The notes under the pieces: model-generated | The model's database searches: none | Told to the model about the DNA's origin: nothing | What the model saw: only the letters and a program-made list of their open reading frames with translations | Assembly (NCBI RefSeq): GCF_000317435.1 | Contig: NC_019751.1 | Coordinates: 3,534,001-3,598,000 of the forward strand | Reading direction: 5' to 3' | Origin: Calothrix sp. PCC 6303 | Lineage (GTDB): Bacteria > Cyanobacteriota > Cyanobacteriia > Cyanobacteriales > Nostocaceae | DNA length: 64,000 nt | Translations under genes and position numbers: made by a program | Part shown: positions 25,774 through 36,500 of the stretch, one piece after another | Layout of the letters: every line of letters starts with the position of its first letter | How positions within the stretch are numbered: position 1 is the first letter of the stretch

Positions 25774-27943
25774 TCGTTAAGTTTCCTGCATTTCCTGTTG
25801 AGTTGCGTTGAGCAGAAGCATATAACCCACTTGTAAGAAGACCATCAGCAGACTCACCAATTATTTGAACACGATTTGAAGCATTGACTGTTAATTTTCC
25901 CCCATCCCCCGCACCAAAGGTGCCAACACCCACCTGTGCGCCATCTCGTACAAGTAAATCTGGGGTATTAATTGTTAAGTCTCCTGCATTTCCAGTTGCA
26001 TCTGATTCAGCAGAAGTACCCAAACCACTGCTAAGAAGACCATCAGCAGAAGTACCAATAACTTGCACACTACCAGAGGCATTGACACTTAAATTTCCTC
26101 CTTTACCTGTACCAGCTGTAGCAGCAAGCACCCGTCCCCCATCACGGACTAATAAATCTGGGGTATTAATTGTTAAATTTCCTGCATTTCCAGTTGAGAA
26201 AGGTTCAGCAGAGGCAGTTACAATACCACCCAATTGAACCCTTTTAGAAGCATTGACAATCAAATTTCCTCCCTTACCTGAACCAGATGTACTAGTAGCA
26301 ATCTGTGCCCGATCTTGCACGAATACATTTTGGGTATTAATCGTCAAATCTCCTGCATCTCCAGTTGAACCTAGTTCACTAGACGAACTTAAGCCAGTCA
26401 GTAAATTCCTGACCCCCTCCTGACCAACTAGTTCAACTTTTTCAGAAGCGTTAACAGTCAAATTTCCTGCCTTACCCGCACCAAATGTTCCGGTGTTAAC
26501 CTGTGCCCCATCCCGGATAAATAAATTTTGGGTATTAATCGTCAAATCTCCCGCATCTCCAATTGAACCTGATTGAGCCGAAGCAAACAAGCCACTGATA
26601 AGACTAACATTCTTAGATGTGCCAACAAGTTCAACTTGACGCGAGGCGTTAACAGTCAAATCACCTCCCTTACCTGCACCAAACGTAGCAGCAGATAGCT
26701 GCGCTCCATCTCGCACAAATAAATCTTGGGTGTTTATAGTTATATTTCCAGCATTTCTTGTTGAGGGTTTCAGAGTCAAGGCAAACAAACCACTAGGAAT
26801 AAGACCATCATCAGATGTACCAACCAGTTCTATCTTATCTGAAACATTAACAGTTAAATTACCACCCTTACCCTTACCAAGGGTACTAACCTGAATTCGT
26901 CCGCCACTTTGCACAAATAAATTTTGGGCATTAATAGTCAAATTACCACCATTACCAGTAGCATTAGAACTCACTGCATTTCTTATATAGCTTCCTTGTT
27001 CTACTTTGATTTCTCTCGTAGCATTAAGGGTGATATCTCCAGCTTTACTATCATCTGTTCCTAAACCTCGCCCAATTCCAGCCAAAATAAGACTTCCTTC
27101 CAAAATATCTATATTTCGGGCATTAATAGTAACACTACCTCCACCACCAGAAATTACACTTACCCCAGCGCGATTATTTAGCAACACATCTGCACGTTCT
27201 ACCTGGACAGGAAAATTTAAACTTAGAATATTACCATCTTGCTGAATTCCAACACTTCCAGGTTCTGCTAATCCTCCTAATTCAACACGTCCACCAGGAG
27301 CAAATAAGATTCCACCATCTATGCTTATATTACCGCCAACAAGTAATAAGCTTTTACCTTCATCAACTACTAAACCTGTTGTCAAAGCATTGTTTTTAAT
27401 CGTTGCATTTTGATTTAATTGGTTAAACCATAATACTGAAGGATTTATCGTCAACAATCCTGGTGCTTCCGGATTTGTAGCGCTAAAAACTCCCTGATTT
27501 CCAAACTGTAAACCGTTTGCCGTTGTCCCTACAAAGGAACCTCGAATATCTAAGCTTGCATTCTGTCCAAACAAGATACCATTGGGATTCATCAAAAATA
27601 AGTTTGCACTACCATCAACACCCAATGTCCCGAAAATACTCGACGCATTCCCCCCAGTAACTCGCGTCAAAATATTAAATACTCCCGATGGATTGGCAAA
27701 ATATACCCTTTGCCCGTCTTTGATATTAAACTCGCTGAAACTATGAAAAAGATTACTTCCTCTGGTTGCACCGCCATTTATTTGCTCTGCATTTGAACCT
27801 TTGATTAAAACGTTGGAGTTGATTTGTGAAGATTCATTTGCAAGGGTGCTATCAGGTATTATTTGTGCTTGGGTAGGTAGATTCTTAATTAATGCGAAGT
27901 TGTATAAAAATAGGCTTGCAAATAAAAGTTTGATTTTATTCAT
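25774..27943 (-). pseudogene. Filamentous haemagglutinin-type exoprotein (two-partner secretion), N-terminal part
   Basis: A TpsA-like secreted protein. A signal peptide (LLFASLFLYNFALIKNLPTQ then AQ) is followed by the TPS domain, with SSQINSNVLIKGSNAEQING, GSNLFHSFSEFNIKDGQRVY and the ANLFLMNPNGILFG motif. From residue ~270, about nine ~60-residue beta-helix repeats carry GNAGDLTINTQ-LVRDGA and GKGGNLTVNAS-VELVGTS. It would leave the cell through a TpsB barrel, which is not in the window. The IS ends the frame soon after LTIN, adding a few foreign residues and a stop at 25730. The product may still be secreted as a truncated beta-helix. Confidence 0.9.
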
Positions 27944-28051
27944 TAGCTAACCTTTGAAGTTGTATATATACGCAGTGATAATGTTAGATATATCATGATT
28001 TGATCAGAGTGAAAAAGAGGATAGTCTAAAATATCCACAGGCTAAATGAAT

Positions 28052-28081
28052 AAAGCCTACCTAAGTGCTTAGGCAGGCTTT
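28052..28081 (-). terminator. Likely terminator of the uspA gene
   Basis: AAAGCCT-A-CCTAAG, TG loop, CTTAGG-C-AGGCTTT: a 13-bp stem with one mismatch. On the minus strand it is followed by a T-rich run (TATTCATTT), 67 bases after the uspA stop. The other 27944-28147 sequence shows no gene. Confidence 0.6.
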
Positions 28082-28147
28082 GTACCAGAGGAAGTTTTGC
28101 ATCATTTATTTGTTGCAATACTCTTGAAACTTTTATTTAAAAATATA

Positions 28148-28573
28148 TTAGCTTGGTTTCACTACAAATACTGAGCAGTTGGCATCTTCTACTACTTGGC
28201 TACTAACTGAACCTTGGACAATTTTCTTCATCCCAGTTAAACCACGACTACCAATGACGATTAAATCAGCATTATGGATATTTGCTAGCCGGATAATTTC
28301 CTCTGGTGGATTTCCCATTACTAGTTCAATTGTACTTTCCACTGGTAAATAGCTTTGATAAGTTTGAAGTTTTTCAGTATGGAGATAGGAAAAAGCTACA
28401 TTTTGGGTATTCGGTACATCATATGGTAATTCCATCTCCGATTGTGCGGGAGGAAATACATGGCAAAGAATAATCTTTGTTTCTTGAGATACCATCAAGT
28501 TACACACTGTGTTAATGACTTCCTCGGCTAGTTCGGAATCATCTAGAGCTACCAATATAGAATTGAACACCAC
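28148..28573 (-). CDS. Universal stress protein, UspA family
   Basis: A single-domain, ATP-binding Usp protein of 141 residues (GTG start at 28573, or 28570). GAGGAGG stands five to eight bases before these GTGs and is itself inside the longer possible frame from a TTG at 28594, so the shorter form is preferred. Signatures: FNSILVALDDSELAEEVI at the start, and the nucleotide loop VIGSRGLTGMKKIVQGSVS (G-x2-G-x9-G-S) near the end. It is cytosolic; its stress signal is unknown. It is alone, with its own terminator. Confidence 0.9.
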   Translation of the reverse strand: MVFNSILVALDDSELAEEVINTVCNLMVSQETKIILCHVFPPAQSEMELPYDVPNTQNVAFSYLHTEKLQTYQSYLPVESTIELVMGNPPEEIIRLANIHNADLIVIGSRGLTGMKKIVQGSVSSQVVEDANCSVFVVKPS

Positions 28574-28594
28574 TGTTTCCTCCTCAAATGCCAA

Positions 28595-29046
28595 CCTAAG
28601 TAAAATCTAAAATGCAAGAGTTGTTATTACTACATGTAAATAAGTTTTTTCTTTATAATCCTCTTTTGAAGCTATGTAGTCTTAAGTTTTTAGTTTGCAG
28701 CTATAGATTACTTTTTGATGCAAGTCGAAGAAAAAATTAACAATTTCATGTTGAATTTGGATGCCGATGGTGAATAGCGCTACGCGTTTCTTGGATGCCC
28801 GAAAGGGCTATACAGCAGACCCTAAATAATATACATATCTTGTGGAATGGGCAGCGTTCGATGGTTCCTGAGCTTGTCGGAACGAAGTGTACCGGAGGTA
28901 AGGACTGAGCGCTCACGCCGAAGTCTTGCCCGTTAATCTAATTTGTACAGGCAGGATGCCTGTTCCACAAAATAAAAACTTGTATTTTATTTAATACGCA
29001 TTCCTAACAAAATTAGGTGCCTACCAATAAAATCAGTTTTATTTTG
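28595..29046. repeat. Gene-free gap with a 130-bp GC-rich palindromic element
   Basis: TTGTGGAA (28840) and TTCCACAA (28963-28970) close a 131-base element that contains a second hairpin, ACAGGCA-GGA-TGCCTGT (28947-28963), and the word AGCGCTCACGCCGAAG. It looks like a dispersed REP/MITE-like repeat. The first half is AT-rich promoter-like sequence upstream of uspA. No coding potential seen. Confidence 0.6.
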
Positions 29047-30354
29047 TTAAAGATCTTCATCCCGATTAATTTGAACTCGTTGTCTGACAGAATCAGCATG
29101 GGAGGTTAAGCCTTCAGCATTTGCTAATATATCTATGGTGCTAGCAATGTTTTCTAAGGCGGTTTGAGAATATTGAATCAAGTTGGAGTATTTGAGGAAG
29201 TTTTCTACTCCTAGGGTTGAAGCATAACGTGAGGAACCGGAGGCAGGAAGAATATGGTTTGCTCCTGCTACGTAGTCTCCTACGGCTTTGGGTGTTGAGT
29301 GTCCTAAAAAGATTGCTCCAGCATGACGAATTAGGGGTAAAACAGCCCAGGGATCTTCGACGGCTAATTCTAGATGTTCTGGTGCAAACTCGTTGCAAAA
29401 TTCGGCGGCAGCTTCGAGGGATTCGACAATGACAATTAAACCATTATGGGCAAGTGCTTTTTCGGTGTCGAGACGACGGGGATGATTGACTAATTGTCTT
29501 TCTACGGCAACTTGGACGTTTTTGGCGAGTGTTGTGTTAGTTGTCATTAAAATTGCTGCTGCCATGGGTTCATGTTCTGCCTGTGATAACATGTCGGCGG
29601 CTACGTGGACGGCATTAGCTGTATTATCAGCAATAATTAATACTTCACTGGTTGTTGTTAGTGTATTAATTCCAACATCTCCATAGACAAGTTTTTTCGC
29701 TAGGGTGACGTAGATATTGCCGGGTCCGGCGATTAAGTTAACTTTGGGAATGGTTTCAGTGCCATAAGCTAAAGCTGCGATCGCTTGCGCTCCTCCGACC
29801 CGATAAATCTCTTTGATTCCGGCTTCTTGTGCAGCGACTAACAGCCCCGGATTGATTTTTCCGGCGCGGGGTGGTGTCACCATGGCAATGCTGGGAACAC
29901 CTGCGACTTTTGCGGGAATTGCGTTTGTCAGTACTGTACTTATGGATGAAGTCCGACTACGGGGTACATATAAACCCACCCGCTCAATAGGAGTGTAACG
30001 TTTTCCGAAGACAACTTCATCATCACCAAAATGTACCCAATTTTTGGGAACTCGTTGACGGTGAAATGCCTCAATTTGGCGACAAGCAAGTCGAACTGCC
30101 TGGAGTAGCTCCCTTGACACTTGTTGGTAAGCTGCGTCCATTTCCGAGGTGGAAATACGTAGTTCTTCTGGCTTGAGAATTTGATGATCAAATTCGGCAG
30201 TGTAATACAAAACAGCTTTATCACCTTGGCGCTTTACTGCTTGTAGCACTTCGCGGACTGTTGCTTCTTTATGAAGTACCTGTTCATCACGAGTGCGATC
30301 GCATATGCGCTGTAGTTCTGCTTTTACGTCTTGCTGAGTAATGATTCGCAGCAT
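29047..30354 (-). CDS. hisD: Histidinol dehydrogenase
   Basis: Oxidises L-histidinol to histidine in two NAD-dependent steps, the end of histidine synthesis; zinc enzyme, cytosolic. The ATG at 30354 (MLRIITQQDVKAELQRI) gives 435 residues, the usual length; the frame extends 16 codons upstream but without family similarity. Conserved features: YVPRSRTSSISTVLTNAIPA, the zinc and catalytic segments LSQAEHEPMAA and FAPEHLEL, GDYVAGANHILP, and GVENFLKY. It is single, not in a his operon, as usual in cyanobacteria. Confidence 0.97.
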   Translation of the reverse strand: MLRIITQQDVKAELQRICDRTRDEQVLHKEATVREVLQAVKRQGDKAVLYYTAEFDHQILKPEELRISTSEMDAAYQQVSRELLQAVRLACRQIEAFHRQRVPKNWVHFGDDEVVFGKRYTPIERVGLYVPRSRTSSISTVLTNAIPAKVAGVPSIAMVTPPRAGKINPGLLVAAQEAGIKEIYRVGGAQAIAALAYGTETIPKVNLIAGPGNIYVTLAKKLVYGDVGINTLTTTSEVLIIADNTANAVHVAADMLSQAEHEPMAAAILMTTNTTLAKNVQVAVERQLVNHPRRLDTEKALAHNGLIVIVESLEAAAEFCNEFAPEHLELAVEDPWAVLPLIRHAGAIFLGHSTPKAVGDYVAGANHILPASGSSRYASTLGVENFLKYSNLIQYSQTALENIASTIDILANAEGLTSHADSVRQRVQINRDEDL

Positions 30355-31397
30355 GGAGTTAGGACAATGCCAACTTTCAGAATATTCCCGCCTGAGAACC
30401 AATCTGCCTTATTATCCCAGAGGGTATAAAGCTAAATTGAGATCTCTTTTCTAGCTTAACCTGGATTTTTTTGATACTTGGGGGACTTTACAGAATATGG
30501 TTAATTCTTTTTGATCCTATATTTTGTGACTTGGTAACTTTTATATCTTCTAATTCTCCCGTTTTCTCAATTCATCTAACTCATTTATGTTCCGATAAAA
30601 GATCCGACAAATTGTCATTTATCCTTACCTAAGCCAATTCTACTGCGAGAACATCTTAGGCATATATAGTGAGATCTATTAGCGATTAGCTGTTACCAAT
30701 TAGCTAGAACACCTATAAATAAGCCTTAACAGCATTTTGAGAAGTTAGTTTTCTAACCCTTCTTAGTATAGTAATCCCTTTTTATTTTTGAACCTATCTA
30801 TCAGGGTTATGGAGTAGTAAGTATAAACTGTACTGAAGTCTTATTCAATATTCCAGTAAGATTCCTATAGATTCACATCAGATTTTTTTCCACATCGTTT
30901 AACTTCCTAATTATATTTGCTTTGCAATTTTAGAGTAAATATATTATTTTTTACTGCCCATACTCAGTTGTCTAATTTTAACTTATTTTTTCCAGACCTG
31001 TAAGCTGTTTGCTGTAAATATCTATTTTCCAGGCATAGGCAATAAATACTGGTGTTTTATTATTCCTAATTATTGAGTGTGATTTTATTCCCATAAAATA
31101 TAACATTTTGATGGAATATAATTATGTAGCTAGATTAAAAAATATCTTCAAAATCAACTACATATTTTCCAGATTTGTCCCGATTTAAGGATGATTTAAG
31201 AGAATTTATTTTACTGATGCCCACAAATTAAATCTAAAGATTTAGCACTATTGCTAAAGAATTGAAGTAACAAATAAGTGACGCTTTTAATAGTAATGAA
31301 TATGATGGTGAATCAAGGATTGCTTAGTGGTACATCAACAATTCCTATAAGATATACCTTCTCAAAATATCCCCAATACAAATAAGGTCATTATACT
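30355..31397. other. 1-kb AT-rich intergenic region, no gene seen
   Basis: Divergent promoters for hisD (minus) and the GH5 cellulase (plus) must lie here. The sequence is rich in A/T runs with stop codons in all frames, no HIP1 site, no clear palindrome over 8 bp and no tRNA-like fold. AAGG about 12 bases before the GH5 ATG is a weak ribosome binding site. Confidence 0.6.
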
Positions 31398-33008
31398 ATG
31401 CGACATATCTGGAAGCGGAAACGGCAAAAATCAAAACTTTATCAAAAATTCGTTATACTTTCTGTTGCGATAGCAGTCTTTTTTGGGGGGATATTGCCAA
31501 AATTACCGATCGAAAGCCAATCTACCGCTGCTGTTCCTCCTGTTGCAATGCAACTACCACTATCAACCCGTGGAGCAAAAATTGTTGACGCTAAAGGTAA
31601 AACAGTATTATTACGGGGGTTAAATTGGTTTGGGATGGAAACTGAATCCCATGCACCCCACGGTTTATGGAAGCGGGATTACCAAGAGATGCTTTCGCAA
31701 ATGAAAATCTTGGGATATAACGTGATTCGCTTTCCTTACTCCGTAGAGGCATTACGCTCAACAGAGGTTCGCAGTATTGATTATAACATTGGTCGTAATG
31801 CTGAACTTCAAGGTAAAACACCCTTGGAAGTGATGGATTTAGTGATTCAAGCAGCCGAAAAACAAGGATTGTTAATTCTTCTCGACAGTCATAGACTCAG
31901 CGATAAAAGAATTCCTCCCCTATGGTACGGAGACGGGTTTACAGAAGCAGACTGGATTGATACCTGGAAAATGCTGGCACAGCGCTATAAAAACCAAGCT
32001 AACGTAATCGGTGCAGATTTGAAAAACGAACCCCACGGTAAAGCTAGTTGGGGTACATCCAATCTTGCCACAGATTGGCGACTCGCCGCAGAACGGGCAG
32101 GTAATGCAATTTTGGGTATAAATCCCAACTGGTTAATCGTAGTTGAAGGTGTTGCAGATAACGTTCCTGGGCAAAAACTTAAGCATCATTGGCAAGGCGG
32201 AAACTTAGAGGGTGTTAGACGCTACCCAGTACGTTTATCACGTCGCAATAAACTAGTATATTCACCCCATGAATATGGTCCGGGGGTATATAAGATGCCC
32301 TACTTCCAAGAAAAGGGCTTTCCTGGTAATATGCGATCGCGTTGGGAAACTGGCTTCTATTATATTGCCCGTAAACAAATCGCACCTATTTTAATCGGGG
32401 AATTTGGTGGTAGAAATGTTGACACAAAATCCACGGAAGGAATTTGGCAAAATCAACTAGTTAAATTTATCGCTGAGAAAAACCTCAGTTATACTTACTG
32501 GAGTTGGAATCCTAACAGTGGTGACACTGGTGGAGTTTTGCTAGATGATTGGCAAACTGTAGATGTTCCCAAACAAGTTTTACTGTCGAAAATCCTACCA
32601 GTCAAGTTTAATCCTCCATCTATAGCAGTAGTTAATAAGGGTACTACTCCATCTCAACCACCAAAACCTAGCCAACCAATTCCACAAAACTATTCGTTTT
32701 CTCCCCTACAAGTCACAACCGAAATAGATTCAGATTGGGAATCAGGATATTGCATGAGTCTCAAAATTAGCAACCCCAGCAACAGTAAAATCCAAAATTG
32801 GCAACTTAGATTCAGCATGAATCAAGCTGAAATTAACCAATCCTGGAATGCCAACTTTCAGCAACAAGCAAAAAGTAAGTATATTGTCACTCCCTTAGAT
32901 TGGGGAAAAGTCATCGAACCCACTCAAGTTAGAGATATAGGCTTTTGTGCCAAGAAATTGGGTAACGATTATCAACCGCAAAAAATTGAAATTATCAAAG
33001 GGAATTAA
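31398..33008 (+). CDS. Secreted GH5 cellulase with C-terminal CBM2-like domain
   Basis: An endo-beta-1,4-glucanase of 536 residues. A basic N-terminus and one hydrophobic segment (FVILSVAIAVFFGGILP, ~15-31) form a signal peptide or anchor. The GH5 barrel (about 50-400) shows GLNWFGMETESHAPHGLW, VIRFPYS, the acid/base E211 in LKNEPHG and the nucleophile E335 in ILIGEFGGR. A Pro/Ser linker (PSQPPKPSQPIPQ) leads to a ~100-residue CBM2-like domain with WESGYCMSLKISNPSN, IQNWQLRF and SWNANF. It probably acts on cellulose at the cell surface, perhaps the cell's own product made by the operon at 53-64 kb. Confidence 0.9.
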   Translation: MRHIWKRKRQKSKLYQKFVILSVAIAVFFGGILPKLPIESQSTAAVPPVAMQLPLSTRGAKIVDAKGKTVLLRGLNWFGMETESHAPHGLWKRDYQEMLSQMKILGYNVIRFPYSVEALRSTEVRSIDYNIGRNAELQGKTPLEVMDLVIQAAEKQGLLILLDSHRLSDKRIPPLWYGDGFTEADWIDTWKMLAQRYKNQANVIGADLKNEPHGKASWGTSNLATDWRLAAERAGNAILGINPNWLIVVEGVADNVPGQKLKHHWQGGNLEGVRRYPVRLSRRNKLVYSPHEYGPGVYKMPYFQEKGFPGNMRSRWETGFYYIARKQIAPILIGEFGGRNVDTKSTEGIWQNQLVKFIAEKNLSYTYWSWNPNSGDTGGVLLDDWQTVDVPKQVLLSKILPVKFNPPSIAVVNKGTTPSQPPKPSQPIPQNYSFSPLQVTTEIDSDWESGYCMSLKISNPSNSKIQNWQLRFSMNQAEINQSWNANFQQQAKSKYIVTPLDWGKVIEPTQVRDIGFCAKKLGNDYQPQKIEIIKGN

Positions 33009-33034
33009 GCAGAGCAGTAAATCCCTCACTCCGC

Positions 33035-33119
33035 CTGGGATTGAAAATCCCAGTCTCACAGCAAAGATCCATTGAAATGGACTAAAAACTAAAAATATTC
33101 AGTCATCTTGTAGATGACT
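33035..33119. repeat. Two hairpins after the GH5 gene
   Basis: CTGGGATT-GAA-AATCCCAG (33035-33053) and AGTCATCT-TGT-AGATGACT (33101-33119), both perfect 8-bp stems. They may end the GH5 transcript. The rest of 33120-33500 has further repeat words (GGCGGTTTCAACCG, ACTTGTGTGTACACC) and no gene. Confidence 0.5.
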
Positions 33120-33503
33120 TTAGCTATTGGACGGCGGTTTCAACCGTTGGCGGGCGTGGAATTATAAAAAATATAGGGAATTCGATACTTGTGTGTACAC
33201 CTCACATAAGGAGGCAGGAGCCTCTAAAGAATGCAGTTCCAGCCTAGGCTGTTGACTTTGTTGGTTTTTAGGCGATTTTTGGTACTTTTGTTCGTGGCGT
33301 TTAATATCTCGTTAAAACCCTATCAAAATCAAGCTTTCAGCCATCGTGACTATCCACGTTTTTTGCATGAATGAAATCCCGAAAAAGTCACAGAGTCAAC
33401 AGCCTAGTTCCAGCCATATGCTGGAAAGGATATTTCAAGAGGGTTTCACATTAAGTTGACACCAATGAGCGCTGCGCTTTAACCCTACAGCAGTTTAAAA
33501 TAA

Positions 33504-33536
33504 AACGCTATTATCTGACCTTCAGATAATAGCGTT
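33504..33536 (-). terminator. Terminator of the rpoB-rpoC1-rpoC2 operon
   Basis: AACGCTATTATCTGA, loop CCT (plus strand), TCAGATAATAGCGTT: a perfect 15-bp stem 29 bases after the rpoC2 stop. The minus strand continues TTATTTTAAA, a moderate T-run. Confidence 0.75.
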
Positions 33537-33564
33537 ATTACTTTTGAGATTTAGACTTTAGATC

Positions 33565-36500
33565 TTAGTCCTCAAAATCATCATCATCATCTTCATCAAT
33601 ATCATCAACATCGTCTTCAAAATCTTCCTCATCCAAATCAGTCACCTCATTCGGCATGATGAATTCCTCATCATCGAGAATAGATTTGTCTGTACGTCTA
33701 CTGCCAAAGCCAGCATCACCCATACCAAGGGTTGTATCTAGGTTATAGCTGCGGGCTGTACGATCATCAAGCACCATATCCAAGGGATCATCCACCTCAT
33801 CTAAGACACTTGCTGTGAGATCAGTGGAGTAATCATCAACGATACTAGGTTCTTCATAGGCATTGTAGCCAGTACCCGCCGGAATCAAACGTCCAATAAT
33901 TACGTTTTCCTTCAAACCACGTAGCCAATCGGATTTTCCTTCTATAGCAGCTTCCGTTAGAACTCTGGTTGTTTCTTGGAACGAAGCAGCGGAGATAAAG
34001 CTATCAGTATTTAAAGATGCTTTAGTAATCCCCAAAAGTACCGGAGTATACAGTGCCCGTGGGCTACCTGTAATTGCCATTGCTTCGTTAACCTGCTCAA
34101 TTTGTCGCAGTTCCACCAACTCACCAGGAAGTAAGCTAGTATCACCACCATCATCCACCCGAACTTTAGAAGTCATCTGGCGGACAATTACCTCAATATG
34201 CTTATCGGAAATCTCGATACCCTGGGATTGATATACCGATTGGACTTCGTTCACCAAGAAAGTTTGTACTTCCTGTAATGCGACACTAGCACAAGCATAG
34301 ATTCCATCTTCATGACCCAAATTGAAGAAGAGTTCTAAAATTTCGTGAGGATTTGATGGACCATCTGTTAAGGTTTGACCCGCCACAATTTGTTGTCCAT
34401 CGGAAACAATCAAGTTTTGCCCAGGTCCAAGGTTATATTCAGTTACAGTTCCACCTTGCTCAATTACCTTAATGCCGATGGCTTCATCCCCATCACCATA
34501 GACTACCTTCAGTTCTCCCGAACGCTTCGCCAAAATACATGCTTCTTTTGGTTTGCGGGCTTCCAGCAATTCTTCAATCCGTGGTAAACCTTGGATAATA
34601 TCTCCGGTTTTAGCACGTTCAAATACCAGTAACACCAAGTTATCACCACGTTGTACCAAGTCACCATCTTCGATTTGCAGTACTGCACCAGGGCTAACTC
34701 GGTAAGGACGACCAGTGCGAATTTTCACGCCATAGTTTTCCTTTGCGAGTGCAGAACCGGATTCGCCGTTCTCTGCACCAAGTTTGATGATATCTACTAC
34801 CTGTCCAGATTCTTGAGCGAAAACTCCAGGAGCGATTTCTGAACCCTCAACAATTAAATCCCCAACTTTAACGCTTGGTTGGCTGCTGCTATTGGTGATT
34901 GGAGTATCGGAGGTACGTAGGACTAGGCAACGACGGACTGTTTCAGTACCCTTTTGCACACCACGAACAATTCCACCCTCCTTGGAGAGGATTTGAGTCC
35001 GTGCCACCACTGCACCCGGATCAATTGTTTGTCCATCTTCGATTTCCAGGTTCGTTTGGGTGCTACCTTGGGTTGCATCAGCTGTGGTGTCGCGGCGCAA
35101 TACTAAAGCTTCCAGAATTACCAACTGCAAACGTTGAATTTCAGGATCTTCAGTATCCACTACTAATTCGATATCTGCTGCCAGAGGTGAAGAATTGTGA
35201 TCATGTTCAGCCTCCTGGTCAATTTCCAATACCAATTGGGTACGTAGGAGTTCTACTCCTTCAACTGAACGAACGCGTTCAGAATCTTTATAGGGTAGGC
35301 GTTGAACTGCTCTTAGCTGAATAGAACGTCCTGTCTGCTGACTTACCGAAGTAGTAGAAGGTACATCTGGCTGCGAGGGAACTGCAAACTCCACCACTGG
35401 ACGTGATAACAATGCTGGACCTTCGGGAGATTCCACATACTCGATGTAACGCATTTCGGTGGCAACTAGTCCCAACAACTCTTCACCCGCTTGAATGAAG
35501 GTACCGTTACGTCCCATCTCAGCTTCTGGATCGTCTACCATCAGCAATTCGCCCGGTTTAACGACAACTTCACGCAGAATATCGTTTTTCTGGGTAACTT
35601 CAATTACACCGCTGTTTTGGCAGAAGATATCTTTGACGACTTCTGTGCCAGCTTCGACGAATTGTCCGTCTTCTACTAACAATAAGGAGATATCTTTGTT
35701 AACTTCGTGACTTTCTTCGGGAATCCACAGTAATGTTCCCCCCTGAACTACTTCGTAACCCAGTTTGGCTTTACCTTTCTTCTGGACTTCCACACCCGCG
35801 TATTTAAGTAAACCACCTGTGTTGGTACGATAGCGGTCGTCAATTAACTCTGCCACAACTTGCCCGTTTTGAACTTTGGTTCCAGGAGTTGCCCGTAAGT
35901 TAAAGACTTGGTTGTTGCCAGTGGTGACTAAATAGTTATTTTTACCTTGAGAACTTTGGGATGTGACGGTGGCTTGGTCTAATATTACAGAGGCTGTAAT
36001 AATTTCAATTTCCCTTGTACTCTTACCCTCTTGGGTTTCAGGTAAACGTACTACCCCACCATGGATAGTTGTCAGTTTTGTTTCAGCTAGCACGCCATTG
36101 GTTTCAATGGCATCACCTTCTTTAACGGTTAGTTCCGAGCCAGGTGGTAAATTATATACTTCCCCTGATAGAATCCAAATCAAACCACCACGCGCTGCTG
36201 TAATGGTTGTGTTTCCTTGACGGTCTGTCTTTTGCTCTGGAAGGACTTCGTGAAATCTGACTTCCCCTGCTAAATCAGTTGCAACATCTTTAACAGCTTT
36301 CTCAGTGTTAATCCGGGTAGTTTTTCCAGCTAAGGCAACCTCAGCTAGTAATTGTCCCTGTTTAACCTTTTGCCCGTCATTGATGTAGAGAGTTGATCCT
36401 TGATTAACTTCAATTTCTTTGTTGCCGCTGGAACTTTGAACGGTGATGCTACCATCGTTTTCTACATATAGGGCATCTTCCCCGTGACGAGTGCGATAAG

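Noticed and set aside
30355-31397. Search for a riboswitch or hidden gene in the 1-kb gap before GH5
   Set aside because: No conserved riboswitch core, no long palindrome and no open frame of note.
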